64,000 bases of DNA, taken from assembly GCF_003852895.1 (NCBI RefSeq), contig NZ_QUSW01000001.1, forward strand, positions 372,001-436,000, written 5' to 3'. The notes beneath the pieces were generated by a model, which saw only the letters and a list, made by a program, of their open reading frames with translations, did no database searches and was not told where the DNA came from. Source of the stretch: Rhizobacter terrae. GTDB lineage: Bacteria > Pseudomonadota > Gammaproteobacteria > Burkholderiales > Burkholderiaceae_C. Below, one piece after another: positions 52,891 through 62,265 of this stretch (positions are counted from its first letter, which is position 1; the number at the start of each line of letters is the position of its first letter). The position numbers were made by a program, and so were the translations under genes.

Positions 52891-54417
52891 ATGACCACCA
52901 CCATCCGCTACGCTGACCTCGTCGAAAGCGTCGCCGCCGCACTGCAGTACATCAGCTACTACCACCCGTCCGACTACATCGCCCACCTCGCGCGCGCCTA
53001 CGCCAGCGAGCAGAGCCCGGCGGCCAAGGACGCGATCGCGCAGATCCTCACCAACTCGAAGATGTGCGCCGAGGGCCGCCGCCCGATCTGCCAGGACACC
53101 GGCATCGTCAACGTGTTCCTGAAGATCGGCATGGACGTGCGCTTCGAAGGCTTTGCCGGCAGCATCGAGGACGCCGTCAACGAAGGCGTTCGCCGCGGCT
53201 ACAACGACCCCGAGAACAAGCTGCGCGCGAGCATCGTGGCCGACCCGCACTTCGAGCGCAAGAACACCAAGGACAACACGCCCGCCGTCGTCCACATGAG
53301 CGTGGTACCTGGAAATACCGTGGACGTGCAGGTCGCTGCCAAGGGCGGCGGCAGCGAGAACAAGAGCAAGTTCGTGATGATGAACCCCAGCGACTCGCTG
53401 GTGGACTGGGTGCTCAAGACCGTGCCCACCATGGGCGCCGGCTGGTGCCCGCCGGGCATGCTGGGCATCGGCATCGGCGGCACGGCCGAGAAGGCGATGC
53501 TGCTGGCCAAGGAAAGCCTGATGCAGGACATCGACATGTACGAGCTGAAGGCACGCGGCCCGCAGAACAAGGTCGAGGAACTGCGCATCGAGTTGTGCGA
53601 CAAGATCAACGCCCTGGGCATCGGCGCGCAGGGCCTGGGCGGCCTGACCACCGTGCTGGACGTGAAGATCGCCACCTACCCGACGCACGCAGCCAGCAAG
53701 CCGGTGGCGATGATCCCGAACTGCGCCGCCACCCGCCACGCGCACTTCGTGCTCGATGGCTCCGGCCCCGCCTACCTCGAGCCGCCCAGCCTCGACCTGT
53801 GGCCCGACGTGAAGTGGGCGCCCGACTACAACAAGAGCAAGCGCGTCAACCTGGACACGCTGACCAAGGAAGAAGTCGCCAGCTGGAAGCCGGGCGACAC
53901 GTTGCTGCTCAACGGCAAGATGCTCACCGGCCGCGACGCCGCGCACAAGCGCATCCAGGACATGCTGGCCAAGGGCGAGAAGCTGCCGGTGGACTTCACC
54001 AACCGCATCATCTACTACGTCGGCCCGGTGGATCCGGTGCGCGATGAAGTGGTCGGCCCTGCTGGTCCCACCACCGCCACCCGCATGGACAAGTTCACCG
54101 AGATGATGCTGGCGCAGACCGGCCTCATCGGCATGATCGGCAAGGCTGAGCGCGGGCCCGCAGGCATCGACGCCATCAAGAAGCACAAGAGCGCCTACCT
54201 CATGGCGGTGGGCGGCGCGGCCTACCTCGTGGCCAAGGCCATCAAGGGCGCGAAGGTCGTGGGCTTCGGCGACCTCGGCATGGAAGCCATCTACGAGTTC
54301 GAGGTGAACGACATGCCCGTCACCGTGGCCGTGGATTCGGAAGGCATCTCGGTCCACCAGACCGGCCCGAAGGAGTGGCAGGCCAAGATCGGCAAGATCC
54401 CCGTCGCGACGGCCTGA
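52891..54417 (+). CDS. Class I fumarate hydratase
   Basis: This 508-residue enzyme interconverts fumarate and malate and uses an oxygen-sensitive [4Fe-4S] cluster. The alpha part (RRPICQDTGIVNVFLKIGMD, GWCPPGMLGIGIGGTAEKAM) and the beta part (GRDAAHKRIQDMLAKGEKLP, YYVGPVDPVRDEVVGPAGPT) are fused as in FumA/FumB. Candidate cluster Cys are in ICQDTG, CPPGMLG and NCAATRH. GATAAT at 52840-52845 is a possible -10 box. Confidence 0.94.
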   Translation: MTTTIRYADLVESVAAALQYISYYHPSDYIAHLARAYASEQSPAAKDAIAQILTNSKMCAEGRRPICQDTGIVNVFLKIGMDVRFEGFAGSIEDAVNEGVRRGYNDPENKLRASIVADPHFERKNTKDNTPAVVHMSVVPGNTVDVQVAAKGGGSENKSKFVMMNPSDSLVDWVLKTVPTMGAGWCPPGMLGIGIGGTAEKAMLLAKESLMQDIDMYELKARGPQNKVEELRIELCDKINALGIGAQGLGGLTTVLDVKIATYPTHAASKPVAMIPNCAATRHAHFVLDGSGPAYLEPPSLDLWPDVKWAPDYNKSKRVNLDTLTKEEVASWKPGDTLLLNGKMLTGRDAAHKRIQDMLAKGEKLPVDFTNRIIYYVGPVDPVRDEVVGPAGPTTATRMDKFTEMMLAQTGLIGMIGKAERGPAGIDAIKKHKSAYLMAVGGAAYLVAKAIKGAKVVGFGDLGMEAIYEFEVNDMPVTVAVDSEGISVHQTGPKEWQAKIGKIPVATA

Positions 54418-54454
54418 GCCAGAGGCACAAAGGCGCCTTTCAAAGCGCAAGCGC

Positions 54455-54553
54455 AGCGACGCGCCCATCCAGCCAGCAACGCCCACGGGACCGGCTCCGC
54501 CGGCCCGTCGGGTGGCGCCCCTCGGGGGCAGGAACGCAGCGACGGGGGGGGGC
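54455..54553. repeat. Intergenic repeat, copy B (short form)
   Basis: This is the second copy of the element at 49186-49307, again in a spacer between convergent genes (fumarase and folE2) and again ending in a G-run next to the stop codon of the right-hand gene. Its hairpin (54485-54508) has ACGGG-CCGGC and GCCGG-CCCGT around a TCC loop, in place of GCGGA-CTGGC and GCCAG-TCCGC in copy A, so several changes are compensatory. Confidence 0.7.
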
Positions 54554-55350
54554 TAACGTTCTATCCGTGCGTACGCCGAGTGCGCGTGGATGCTCTCGAA
54601 GTTCTCGACGTCCACGCTGTAGCGCCCGATGCGCGAATCGGCATTGAGTCGCAGCGCGACATCGCGCACCAGGTCTTCGACGAACTTGGGGTTCTCGTAG
54701 GCCCGCTCGGTGACCCACTTCTCGTCAGCCCGCTTGAGCATCGGCCAGATTTCGCTGGAGGCGCTTTCCTCGGCGAAGCGCACGAGTTCGGTCCACTCGA
54801 TGGCTTCCTTCAACTCGACACGGATGGTCACGTGCGAGCGCTGGTTGTGGGCGCCGTAGTCGGAGATTTCCTTGGAGCAGGGGCACAGCGACTTCACCGG
54901 CACCACCGCCTCGGCCCACAGCGCCGTCACACCGGAGCGCTTCTCGGCGATCCAGCGGCCCTGGTATTCGAGCAGGCTTTCCACGCCGGAAACCGGCGCC
55001 CGCTTGCGCAGGAAGAAGGGGAAGCGGGCCTCGATGCGGCCTTCATTGGCATGCAGCTTCTCGAGCATGCTGTCGAAGCCGTTGCGCAGGCTGGTGAAGT
55101 CCAGCGGCGCCTCGATCGCATCCAGCCACGCCACGAAGCGCGACATGTGCGTGCCTTTCTGCTCGGCCGGCAGGGCCACGTCCAGGTCCCATTGCGCCAC
55201 GGTGGGCAACACCGCACGGCCGATGCGCAGCTCGACGGGATAGCGCACGTCCTTCACGCCCACCCGCTGGATGGCGAGATGGCGCTCGTCACGCTCGCTT
55301 TGCGTGTCCGGGATGTGCAGTGCGTCTTTCAGATTGCTCATGTGATTCAT
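54553..55350 (-). CDS. folE2: GTP cyclohydrolase FolE2 (type IB)
   Basis: This 265-residue metal-flexible enzyme opens the folate pathway by converting GTP to dihydroneopterin triphosphate. The catalytic Cys lies in KSLCPCSKEIS, with YGAHNQRSHVTIRVEL and a C-terminal VDVENFESIHAHSAYA region diagnostic for FolE2. The start may be ATG 55350 or 55341. It is separated by 123 bases from dxs and has no visible terminator on its left beyond the repeat. Confidence 0.94.
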   Translation of the reverse strand: MNHMSNLKDALHIPDTQSERDERHLAIQRVGVKDVRYPVELRIGRAVLPTVAQWDLDVALPAEQKGTHMSRFVAWLDAIEAPLDFTSLRNGFDSMLEKLHANEGRIEARFPFFLRKRAPVSGVESLLEYQGRWIAEKRSGVTALWAEAVVPVKSLCPCSKEISDYGAHNQRSHVTIRVELKEAIEWTELVRFAEESASSEIWPMLKRADEKWVTERAYENPKFVEDLVRDVALRLNADSRIGRYSVDVENFESIHAHSAYARIER

Positions 55351-55473
55351 TCAAGTCCCCGCGCGCCGCTGGGCGCGGCGCGGACCCCACTCGTCGGATG
55401 GTCGAAAGCTTCTCATCATTCGACCAACCTTGCCCCCGCAAGGGCATGAACACGGCGTTGAAAAATGCCGAAC

Positions 55474-57393
55474 CTAGTGGTTGACCGCCGGCCTCACCAG
55501 GGCAGGACGCGCCCCGAAACGCTTGAGCACCGATTGCTCGATCCCGGCGGCGTCCAGCCCGCACTGGGCCATCAGCTTGGCCGGGTCGCCATGCTCGACG
55601 AACTCGTCGGGCAGGCCCAGCGTCAGCACGGGCACCTCGATGCCGGCTTCGTTCAGCGCTTCCATCACGGCGCTGCCGGCGCCGCCCATGGCGCAGCCTT
55701 CTTCCACCGTCACGATTGCATCATGGCTGCGCGCCAGTTCAGTCACCAGGGCGACATCCAGCGGCTTGACGAAGCGCATGTTGGCCACCGTGGCGTCCAG
55801 CCGCTGCGCAGCCTGCAGCGCGGGATGCAGCAGCGTGCCGAAGGCCAGGATGGCCACGCGCTTGCCGCCCTGCCCGCTGTTGCGCGAGGCCTCGCGGCGA
55901 ATCTCGCCCTTGCCGAAGGGAACCTCGGTCATCTCGGCCTTGATCTCGGCCCCGATGCCTGCGCCCCGCGGGTAGCGCACCGCCACCGGGTGGTCTTGCA
56001 GGAAGGCGGTGTACAGCAGCTGGCGGCACTCGTTCTCGTCCGAGGGCGTCAGCACGCTCATGTTCGGGATGCAGCGCAGGTAGGCGATGTCGTAGGCCCC
56101 GGCGTGGGTCGCGCCATCAGCGCCCACCAGCCCCGCACGGTCCAGCGCGAATACCACCGGCAGGTTCTGGATGGCCACGTCGTGGATGAGCTGGTCGTAG
56201 GCGCGCTGCAGGAAGGTGGAGTAGATCGCCACCACCGGCTTCAGGCCCTCGCAGGCCAGGCCCGCGGCGAACGTGACCGCGTGCTGCTCGGCGATGCCCA
56301 CGTCGTGGTAGCGCTGCGGGAAGCGCTTCTCGAACTCCACCATGCCCGAACCTTCGCGCATGGCCGGGGTGATGCCCACCAGGCGCTTGTCCTTGTCGGC
56401 CATGTCGCACAGCCACTGGCCGAAGACCTGGGTGAAGGTGGTCTTGGGCGCGACGGCGGGCTTCTGCAGGCCCACCGCCGGATCGAACTTGCCCGGGCCG
56501 TGGTAGTTGACCGGATCGGCCTCGGCCAGCTTGTAGCCGTAGCCCTTCTTGGTCACCACGTGCAGGAACTGCGGGCCGGACTTGTCGCGCAGGTTCTCCA
56601 GCGTGGGGATGAGCGAATCGAGGTCGTGGCCGTCGATGGGGCCGACGTAGTTGAAGCCGAACTCCTCGAAGATGGTGCCGGGCACGACCATGCCCTTGGC
56701 GTGTTCCTCGAAGCGGCGGGCCAGCTCGAACAGCGGCGGCGCATTCTTGAGCACGCTCTTGGCGCCTTCACGGGCGGCGGCGTAGAACTTGCCGCTCATC
56801 AGCCGGGCGAGGTAGCGGTTGAGCGCGCCCACCGGCGGCGAGATGGACATGTCGTTGTCGTTGAGGATCACGAGCATGTCGACCAGGCCGCAGGCGTGCG
56901 GCATGCCGGCGTTGTTCAGCGCCTCGAAGGCCATGCCGGCCGTCATGGCGCCGTCGCCGATGATGGCCACCGACTTGCGGGCCTCGCCCTTCATCTTGGC
57001 CGCCACGGCCATGCCCAGCGCCGCCGAGATGGAGGTGGACGAATGCGCGGTGCCGAAGGTGTCGTACTCGCTCTCGTCGCGGCGCGGGAAGCCGCTGATG
57101 CCGCCGATCTGCCGCAGCGAGGCCATGCGGTCGCGCCGGCCGGTGAGGATCTTGTGCGGGTAGGTCTGGTGGCCCACGTCCCACACCAGCCGGTCGTAGG
57201 GCGTGTTGAAGACGTGGTGCAGGGCAACCGTGAGCTCCACCGTGCCCAGGTTCGACGACAGGTGGCCGCCGGTCTGGGAGACGCTTTGCAGCACGTAGTC
57301 GCGCAGCTCGATGGCAAGCTGCTTGAGCTCGCTGCGCGACAGCCGGCGGGTGTCCGCCGGGCTGTTGATGGATTGCAGCAGGGAGTGGTTCAT
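55474..57393 (-). CDS. dxs: 1-deoxy-D-xylulose-5-phosphate synthase
   Basis: The start [20 protein letters not shown] at 57393 gives 639 residues. Thiamin diphosphate motifs are present ([18 protein letters not shown]), with [19 protein letters not shown], the active-site [20 protein letters not shown], and [24 protein letters not shown]. It condenses pyruvate and glyceraldehyde 3-phosphate in the first step of the MEP pathway. It follows ispA by 14 bases, forming the xseB-ispA-dxs cluster common in proteobacteria. Confidence 0.96.
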   Translation of the reverse strand: MNHSLLQSINSPADTRRLSRSELKQLAIELRDYVLQSVSQTGGHLSSNLGTVELTVALHHVFNTPYDRLVWDVGHQTYPHKILTGRRDRMASLRQIGGISGFPRRDESEYDTFGTAHSSTSISAALGMAVAAKMKGEARKSVAIIGDGAMTAGMAFEALNNAGMPHACGLVDMLVILNDNDMSISPPVGALNRYLARLMSGKFYAAAREGAKSVLKNAPPLFELARRFEEHAKGMVVPGTIFEEFGFNYVGPIDGHDLDSLIPTLENLRDKSGPQFLHVVTKKGYGYKLAEADPVNYHGPGKFDPAVGLQKPAVAPKTTFTQVFGQWLCDMADKDKRLVGITPAMREGSGMVEFEKRFPQRYHDVGIAEQHAVTFAAGLACEGLKPVVAIYSTFLQRAYDQLIHDVAIQNLPVVFALDRAGLVGADGATHAGAYDIAYLRCIPNMSVLTPSDENECRQLLYTAFLQDHPVAVRYPRGAGIGAEIKAEMTEVPFGKGEIRREASRNSGQGGKRVAILAFGTLLHPALQAAQRLDATVANMRFVKPLDVALVTELARSHDAIVTVEEGCAMGGAGSAVMEALNEAGIEVPVLTLGLPDEFVEHGDPAKLMAQCGLDAAGIEQSVLKRFGARPALVRPAVNH

Positions 57394-57407
57394 GGGGAGA
57401 GCGTGAG

Positions 57408-58298
57408 TCAGTTGTCGCGGTCGACGACCTTGTCGGCCAGCAGGCTGAGCCATGCTGCATTGGCCAGGCCGCTGCGCGCCAGGGCCGCCTGCGCCTTGTC
57501 GCGCAGTTCGGCCGCATGGCGGCGGGCGGCTCCGAGCCCCAGCACGGTCACGTAGGTCGGCTTGTTGTTGTCCTGGTCTTTGCCGGCGGTCTTGCCCAGC
57601 GTCTCCGAGGCCTGGGTCACATCAAGGATGTCGTCCACCACCTGGAAGGCCAGGCCCAGGGCGTCGCCGTAGGCCGAGAGGGCATCCCACTGGCCGGCCG
57701 TGGGGATGCCCGTGGCCGCGCCCATCAGCACGCTGGCCTGCAGCAGGGCGCCGGTCTTCCGGTGGTGCATGTCGCGCAGGGTGTGCTCGTCCAGCGGCTT
57801 GCCGATGCTGGCGAGGTCGATGGCCTGGCCGCCGGCCATGCCGGCGTGGCCGGCGGATCGGGCCAGCAGGCTGCACAGCCGGGCCTGCAGGGCGGCGGGC
57901 ACGGCGTCGCCATCGGGCGTCAGCACCTCGAAGGCCAGTGCCTGCATGGCGTCGCCGGCCAGCATGGCCTGGGCTTCGCCGAACTGCACGTGAACGGTGG
58001 GCTTGCCCCGGCGCAGGACGTCGTTGTCCATGCAGGGCATGTCGTCGTGGATGAGGGAGTAGGCGTGGATCAACTCCACCGCGCAGGCCGCGCGCATGGC
58101 GGCTTCGCGGTTGCCGTTGACGGCCTCGCAGGCCGCCAGTACCAGCAGGGGGCGCACCCGCTTGCCGCCGTCGAGCACGCCGTAGCGCATGGCCACGCCC
58201 AGGCCTGCCGGGCTGTCCGCCGGCACCCAGGATTCGAGCGCGGATTCGACCGCGTCGAGTTCACTGCGTACCCAATGTTCGAAGTCTGCTCGCTTCAT
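57408..58298 (-). CDS. ispA: Farnesyl/geranyl diphosphate synthase
   Basis: The start ATG 58298 ([18 protein letters not shown]) overlaps the xseB stop by ATGA and gives 296 residues; GTG 58310 is a less likely start. The two Asp-rich motifs are [10 protein letters not shown] and VVDDILD (the second followed by the [11 protein letters not shown] region). The five-residue DDxxxxD form of the first motif is typical of bacterial type II FPP synthases. It makes farnesyl diphosphate from the MEP products of dxs and later steps. Confidence 0.95.
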   Translation of the reverse strand: MKRADFEHWVRSELDAVESALESWVPADSPAGLGVAMRYGVLDGGKRVRPLLVLAACEAVNGNREAAMRAACAVELIHAYSLIHDDMPCMDNDVLRRGKPTVHVQFGEAQAMLAGDAMQALAFEVLTPDGDAVPAALQARLCSLLARSAGHAGMAGGQAIDLASIGKPLDEHTLRDMHHRKTGALLQASVLMGAATGIPTAGQWDALSAYGDALGLAFQVVDDILDVTQASETLGKTAGKDQDNNKPTYVTVLGLGAARRHAAELRDKAQAALARSGLANAAWLSLLADKVVDRDN

Positions 58299-58537
58299 GC
58301 ACTTGTCCACGGCTTGAGTTCGCCGTCCTCCAGGACCTTGACCTGCTGCTCCACGGCTTCGAGCCGGGCGCGGCAGAAGCTCAGCAACTGCGCGCCGCGC
58401 TTGTAGCTGTCCAGCAGCTTGTCCAGCGGCAGCTGACCACCTTCCATGGCGGCGACCAGGCGCTCCAGTTCGGCCAGGGCGTCTTCGTAGGTGGGCGGAA
58501 CGGCTGCCTCTTCGGGAGACGGGGTTGCTCTTGCCAT
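58295..58537 (-). CDS. xseB: Exodeoxyribonuclease VII small subunit
   Basis: This 80-residue helical protein has the XseB pattern [40 protein letters not shown] and [17 protein letters not shown]. It assembles with XseA to degrade single-stranded DNA. It is the first gene of the cluster, coupled to ispA. Confidence 0.93.
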   Translation of the reverse strand: MARATPSPEEAAVPPTYEDALAELERLVAAMEGGQLPLDKLLDSYKRGAQLLSFCRARLEAVEQQVKVLEDGELKPWTSA

Positions 58538-58564
58538 CTTTGCGAGGTGAAACCCCGATTGTAG

Positions 58565-58620
58565 TCAGCGCTGACCTTGTAAATCCCCTGGACGGTCACC
58601 ACCTTTGGAGGGACGCCTCC
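58565..58620. promoter_or_regulatory. Palindromes upstream of xseB cluster and dioxygenase
   Basis: In the 283-base divergent region, TCAGCGCTGA (58565-58574) is a perfect palindrome 28 bases upstream of the xseB start, and GGAGG/CCTCC arms with a 4-base loop lie at 58607-58620. Either could be an operator. Nothing coding is visible in this region. Confidence 0.25.
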
Positions 58621-58682
58621 ACGCCGAAAGCCGTGGTAGGCGCCGTGAGGGGCGTTGACATGCCGCAGCCGCCCCCTCCGGG

Positions 58683-58785
58683 TACAATCCGCGTCCCCGC
58701 CAGCGAGGACCCTTCGAGGCGGGTTTTTCACTTCCACCTTTCTTCTTCCCCAGGAAACACGCAGGGGCCCTTCGTGGTCCTGGGG
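58683..58785 (+). promoter_or_regulatory. Putative promoter and structured leader of Rieske oxygenase gene
   Basis: TACAAT (58683-58688) resembles a -10 box; TTGACA at 58655-58660 lies 22 bases upstream, too far for a standard pair. Just downstream, CCCGCC (58696-58701) and GGCGGG (58718-58723) followed by TTTTT look like an intrinsic terminator or attenuator. A second hairpin, CCCCAGGA (58748-58755) with TCCTGGGG (58778-58785) and inner CACG/CGTG, precedes the start codon at 58821. The layout suggests a regulated leader; ligand or factor is unknown. Confidence 0.4.
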
Positions 58786-58820
58786 CGGGCCGACATTGGT
58801 TTTTGGAGATCCTGGGGATC

Positions 58821-59930
58821 ATGTCCGACCTGAGCATCACCCTTGAAGCTCTCGAGCGAAGCCGCTCACAACTTTCCGTCAGCACCTATTTCGACGAGGA
58901 CATCTTCCGCAGGGAGATGGAGCTCATCTACCAGCACGGCCCGCGCTACCTCGGGCACGAGCTGTCGGTGCCGGAGGTGGGTGACTACCACGCGCTGCAG
59001 CACGAGGGCGAGGGCCGCGCACTGGTGCGCACGCCCGCGGGCATCGAGCTCATCTCCAACGTCTGCCGCCATCGCCAGGCGGTGATGCTGCGTGGCCGCG
59101 GCAACACCCGCAGCAACATCGTGTGCCCGCTGCACCGCTGGACCTACGACCTGAAGGGCGAACTCATCGGCGCGCCGCATTTCGCCGACGACCCCTGCCT
59201 GAACCTGAACCGCTACAAGACACGGACCTGGAACGGCATGGTCTTCGAGGACAACGGCCGCGACATCGCCGCCGACCTGGCCACCCTGGGCGTGCGTGCC
59301 GACCTGGACTTCGAAGGCTACGTGCTCGACAAGGTGCAGGTTCACGAGTGCGACTACAACTGGAAGACCTTCATCGAGGTCTACCTCGAGGATTACCACG
59401 TCGGCCCCTTCCACCCGGGCCTCGGGCAGTTCGTGACCTGCGACGACCTGGAGTGGCAGTTCGCGCCGCACTACTCGGTGCAGACCGTCGGGGCGAACAA
59501 CGCACTCGCGAAGGCCGGTTCCGACATCTACCGCAAGTGGCACGACGCGGTGCTGGCTTTCCGCGACGGCGAGCCGCCCAAGCAAGGTGCCATCTGGCTC
59601 ACCTACTACCCGAACATCATGGTCGAGTGGTATCCGCACGTGCTGGTCATCTCCACGCTCTATCCCAAGGGCCCGCAGAAGACCGTCAACGTGGTCGAGT
59701 TCTACTACCCCGAGGAAATCGCCGCCTTCGAGCCAGAGTTCATGCGGGCCCAGCAGGCCGCCTACTGGGAAACCTGCGAGGAAGACGACGAGATCGCGCT
59801 GCGCATGGACGCCGGCCGCAAGGCGCTGATGGAACGCGGCGACGACGAGGTCGGCCCCTACCAGAGCCCCATGGAAGACGGCATGCAGCAGTTCCATGAG
59901 TGGTATCGCAAGGTGATGAAGCGGCGTTGA
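58821..59930 (+). CDS. Rieske non-haem iron oxygenase, aromatic ring-hydroxylating alpha-subunit type
   Basis: The start MSDLSITLEALERSRSQLSV at 58821 gives 369 residues. The Rieske [2Fe-2S] site uses Cys82-His84 (CRHRQ) and Cys102-His105 (CPLHRW). The mononuclear iron site is at EDYHVGPFHPGL (His193, His198) with an acidic residue later in the domain. The length resembles single-component-oxygenase alpha subunits such as carnitine or choline-type monooxygenases as well as ring hydroxylases. No reductase or ferredoxin gene is adjacent, so electrons must come from elsewhere. Confidence 0.9.
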   Translation: MSDLSITLEALERSRSQLSVSTYFDEDIFRREMELIYQHGPRYLGHELSVPEVGDYHALQHEGEGRALVRTPAGIELISNVCRHRQAVMLRGRGNTRSNIVCPLHRWTYDLKGELIGAPHFADDPCLNLNRYKTRTWNGMVFEDNGRDIAADLATLGVRADLDFEGYVLDKVQVHECDYNWKTFIEVYLEDYHVGPFHPGLGQFVTCDDLEWQFAPHYSVQTVGANNALAKAGSDIYRKWHDAVLAFRDGEPPKQGAIWLTYYPNIMVEWYPHVLVISTLYPKGPQKTVNVVEFYYPEEIAAFEPEFMRAQQAAYWETCEEDDEIALRMDAGRKALMERGDDEVGPYQSPMEDGMQQFHEWYRKVMKRR

Positions 59931-59983
59931 TCGCGCAAGTCCCGCCATCGGCACAAGCCGGGCCCGCGCGGCAGAATGCCGCG

Positions 59984-60886
59984 ATGTCCGCTGCCTGGCT
60001 GATGGTCGGTTCCTCGCTGCTGTTCTCGCTGATGGGCGTGTGCGTGAAGCTCGCATCCGCCTCCTACAGCACCGGCGAGATCGTCTTCTACCGCGGCACC
60101 ATCGGCGCCCTGGTGATGGCCGTGCACACCTGGCAGCTGGGCGGCACGCTGAAGACGCGCGTGCCGCTGATGCACCTCACGCGCAGCGTCACCGGCGTCT
60201 CCGCGCTGTGCCTGTGGTTCTATTCGATCGGCCAGCTGCCCATCGCCACCGCGGTCACGCTGAACTACACCTCCTCGCTGTGGATGGCGCTGTTCCTCAT
60301 CGGCAGCTCGCTGGTCATCGGCACGCAACGGGTGCCGATGCGGCTGATCGCCACCGTGCTCATCGGCTTCGTGGGCGTGGCGCTGATCCTTCGCCCCACC
60401 GTCGACGCGGACCAGTTCCGGCCCGCCCTCATCGGCCTGCTGTCGGGCATGCTCTCGGCCACGGCCTACCTGCAGGTCAGCGGCCTCGGCCGCGCGGGCG
60501 AACCCGGTCACCGGGTGGTCTTCTACTTCTCGTTGGGCAGCGTCGTGGCCGGGGCGCTCAGCACCTCCACGCTCGGCTGGCATGCGCACACCTGGCATGG
60601 CATCGCGCTGCTGGTGGCCGTGGGCGTGCTGGCCACCGCGGCGCAATTGCTGATGACACGCGCCTACACCGTCGGCCGCCCGCTGGTGAACGCCAGCCTG
60701 CAATACCTGGGCATCGCCTTCTCGTATGGCTGGGGCGTGTTGCTCTTCGATGACCGCATCACCGGGCTGGCCATCGGCGGCATGCTGCTCATCGTGGTGG
60801 CAGGATTGCTCGCCACGCGCATGCGCTCGCAGCCGCGGGCCACGGCCGACTCCACGCTCCCCAATCCCGACAGCCTCTCCACATGA
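59984..60886 (+). CDS. DMT superfamily (EamA) transporter
   Basis: The start MSAAWLMVGSSLLFSLMGVC at 59984 gives 300 residues with ten predicted spans in two EamA repeats; TTG 59927 is an alternative. The family exports metabolites such as amino acids or purines. The soluble tail is Arg/Pro-rich. Its stop overlaps the sulfurtransferase start (ATGA). Substrate unknown. Confidence 0.9.
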   Translation: MSAAWLMVGSSLLFSLMGVCVKLASASYSTGEIVFYRGTIGALVMAVHTWQLGGTLKTRVPLMHLTRSVTGVSALCLWFYSIGQLPIATAVTLNYTSSLWMALFLIGSSLVIGTQRVPMRLIATVLIGFVGVALILRPTVDADQFRPALIGLLSGMLSATAYLQVSGLGRAGEPGHRVVFYFSLGSVVAGALSTSTLGWHAHTWHGIALLVAVGVLATAAQLLMTRAYTVGRPLVNASLQYLGIAFSYGWGVLLFDDRITGLAIGGMLLIVVAGLLATRMRSQPRATADSTLPNPDSLST

Positions 60887-61722
60887 CCTACGACACCCTC
60901 ATCAGCGTCCCGCAGCTTCGTGAACTCCTCCAGGCGGGCAAGAAGCTCGTGCTGCTGGACGCCAGCTTCGACCTCATGGACCCCTCGGCCGGCGAGAGGG
61001 CCTACGGCGGGGCGCATCTGCCGGACGCCCGCCACGCGCACCTGGACCGCGACCTGAGTGCCGAGAAGACCGGACTCAACGGCCGCCACCCCATGCCCAC
61101 GCGCGAGGCCTTCGCGAAGACGGTGGGCACCTGGGGCATCGACGAACACACGCAGGTCGTCGCGTACGACCGCCAGGGCGCGATGTATGCGGCCCGCGTG
61201 TGGTGGATGCTGCGCTGGCTGGGGCACACCGCGGTGGCCTTGCTCGACGGCGGGTTCCAGGCCTGGCAGAAGGCCGGCGGCGAGGTGCAGACGAGCATCC
61301 CCGAGGTGAAGGCACTGCCGCCCTATCCGCTCAAGCCCTCCCTCGTGCCCAGCATGGACGGCGACACGCTCGCCAGCCAGCTCGGCAAGGTCCGGCTCAT
61401 CGACGCCCGTGCCGCCGAGCGCTTTCGCGGCGAGGTGGAGCCCATCGACAAGCAGGCCGGCCACATCCCAGGCGCCTTGAACCGCTTCTTCAAGGACAAC
61501 CTCGATGCCGAAGGCCGCTTCAAGCCGGCCGAGCAGTTGCGTGCCGAATGGTCGCCGTTCCTGGCCGGTGACCTGCCGGTGGTGCAGCAGTGCGGGTCGG
61601 GCGCCACGGCATGTCACAACATTTTCGCGATGCAACTGGCCGGGCTGGGAACCTCCACGCTCTACCCCGGTTCATGGAGCGAGTGGTCGGCCAATCCGGC
61701 GCGTCCGATCGCCAAGGGCTGA
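60883..61722 (+). CDS. sseA: 3-mercaptopyruvate/thiosulfate sulfurtransferase
   Basis: This 279-residue protein has tandem rhodanese domains: the inactive N-terminal domain (VLLDASFDLMDPSAGERAYGGAHLPDARHAHLDRD region) and the active one with Cys in QQCGSGATACHN. The CGSG-A-T-A loop is typical of mercaptopyruvate sulfurtransferases rather than thiosulfate rhodaneses (CRKG). It moves sulfane sulfur to cyanide or thiols. Confidence 0.9.
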   Translation: MTYDTLISVPQLRELLQAGKKLVLLDASFDLMDPSAGERAYGGAHLPDARHAHLDRDLSAEKTGLNGRHPMPTREAFAKTVGTWGIDEHTQVVAYDRQGAMYAARVWWMLRWLGHTAVALLDGGFQAWQKAGGEVQTSIPEVKALPPYPLKPSLVPSMDGDTLASQLGKVRLIDARAAERFRGEVEPIDKQAGHIPGALNRFFKDNLDAEGRFKPAEQLRAEWSPFLAGDLPVVQQCGSGATACHNIFAMQLAGLGTSTLYPGSWSEWSANPARPIAKG

Positions 61723-61823
61723 TCCAGCGCAAAGCCCTTTGCTCCGCGGGCTTGACGGACACGGAAGCTGCGCACATCCTTGCGGTGCCGAGGTTCCAGG
61801 CACCACACCGCAAGGAGGTGATC

Positions 61824-62258
61824 ATGTTCCAACGCATTCTGGTTCCCACCGACGGGTCGGACATCACCAGGAAGGCCGTCGACACCGCCATCCGGCTGGC
61901 CCAGTCGGTGAAGGCCACCATCCTCACCATCAGCGTGAAGGAGCCCTTCCCCTACAGTGCCATCTCCGAGATGCAGCCCACGCCGCCGCAGGAGTTCTTC
62001 GATGCGCAGGAGCGCATCGCCTTGCAGCGCATCGGTGACGTGCGCCGCACCTGCGAAGCGGCCGGCGTCCCCTGCGAGGCGCACACCGTGGAGGCACTTC
62101 ACCCCTGGGAAGCGATCATCGAGCACGCGCAGCGCGAAGGCTGTGACCTGCTGGTGATGGCCTCGCACGGGCGGCGCGGCGTGAGCGCGCTGCTGCTGGG
62201 CAGCGAGACGCAGAAGGTGCTGACCCACTGCACGCTGCCGGTGCTGGTGGTCAGGTAG
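61824..62258 (+). CDS. Universal stress protein (UspA family)
   Basis: This 144-residue protein starts at ATG 61824 after a perfect AAGGAGGTG site. UspA motifs are MFQRILVPTDGSDITRKAVD, DLLVMASHGRRGVSALLLGSETQKVL (the GxxGxxxxxxxxSxxxxV ATP-binding pattern) and PVLVV at the C terminus, so it probably binds ATP and acts in stress survival. It is convergent with the ZIP transporter gene. Confidence 0.95.
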   Translation: MFQRILVPTDGSDITRKAVDTAIRLAQSVKATILTISVKEPFPYSAISEMQPTPPQEFFDAQERIALQRIGDVRRTCEAAGVPCEAHTVEALHPWEAIIEHAQREGCDLLVMASHGRRGVSALLLGSETQKVLTHCTLPVLVVR

Positions 62259-62265
62259 CGAGGCT

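Noticed and set aside
58655..58688. TTGACA and TACAAT as a canonical sigma70 promoter
   Set aside because: The spacer is 22 bases, well outside the usual 16-19; at most the -10 is used with another -35.
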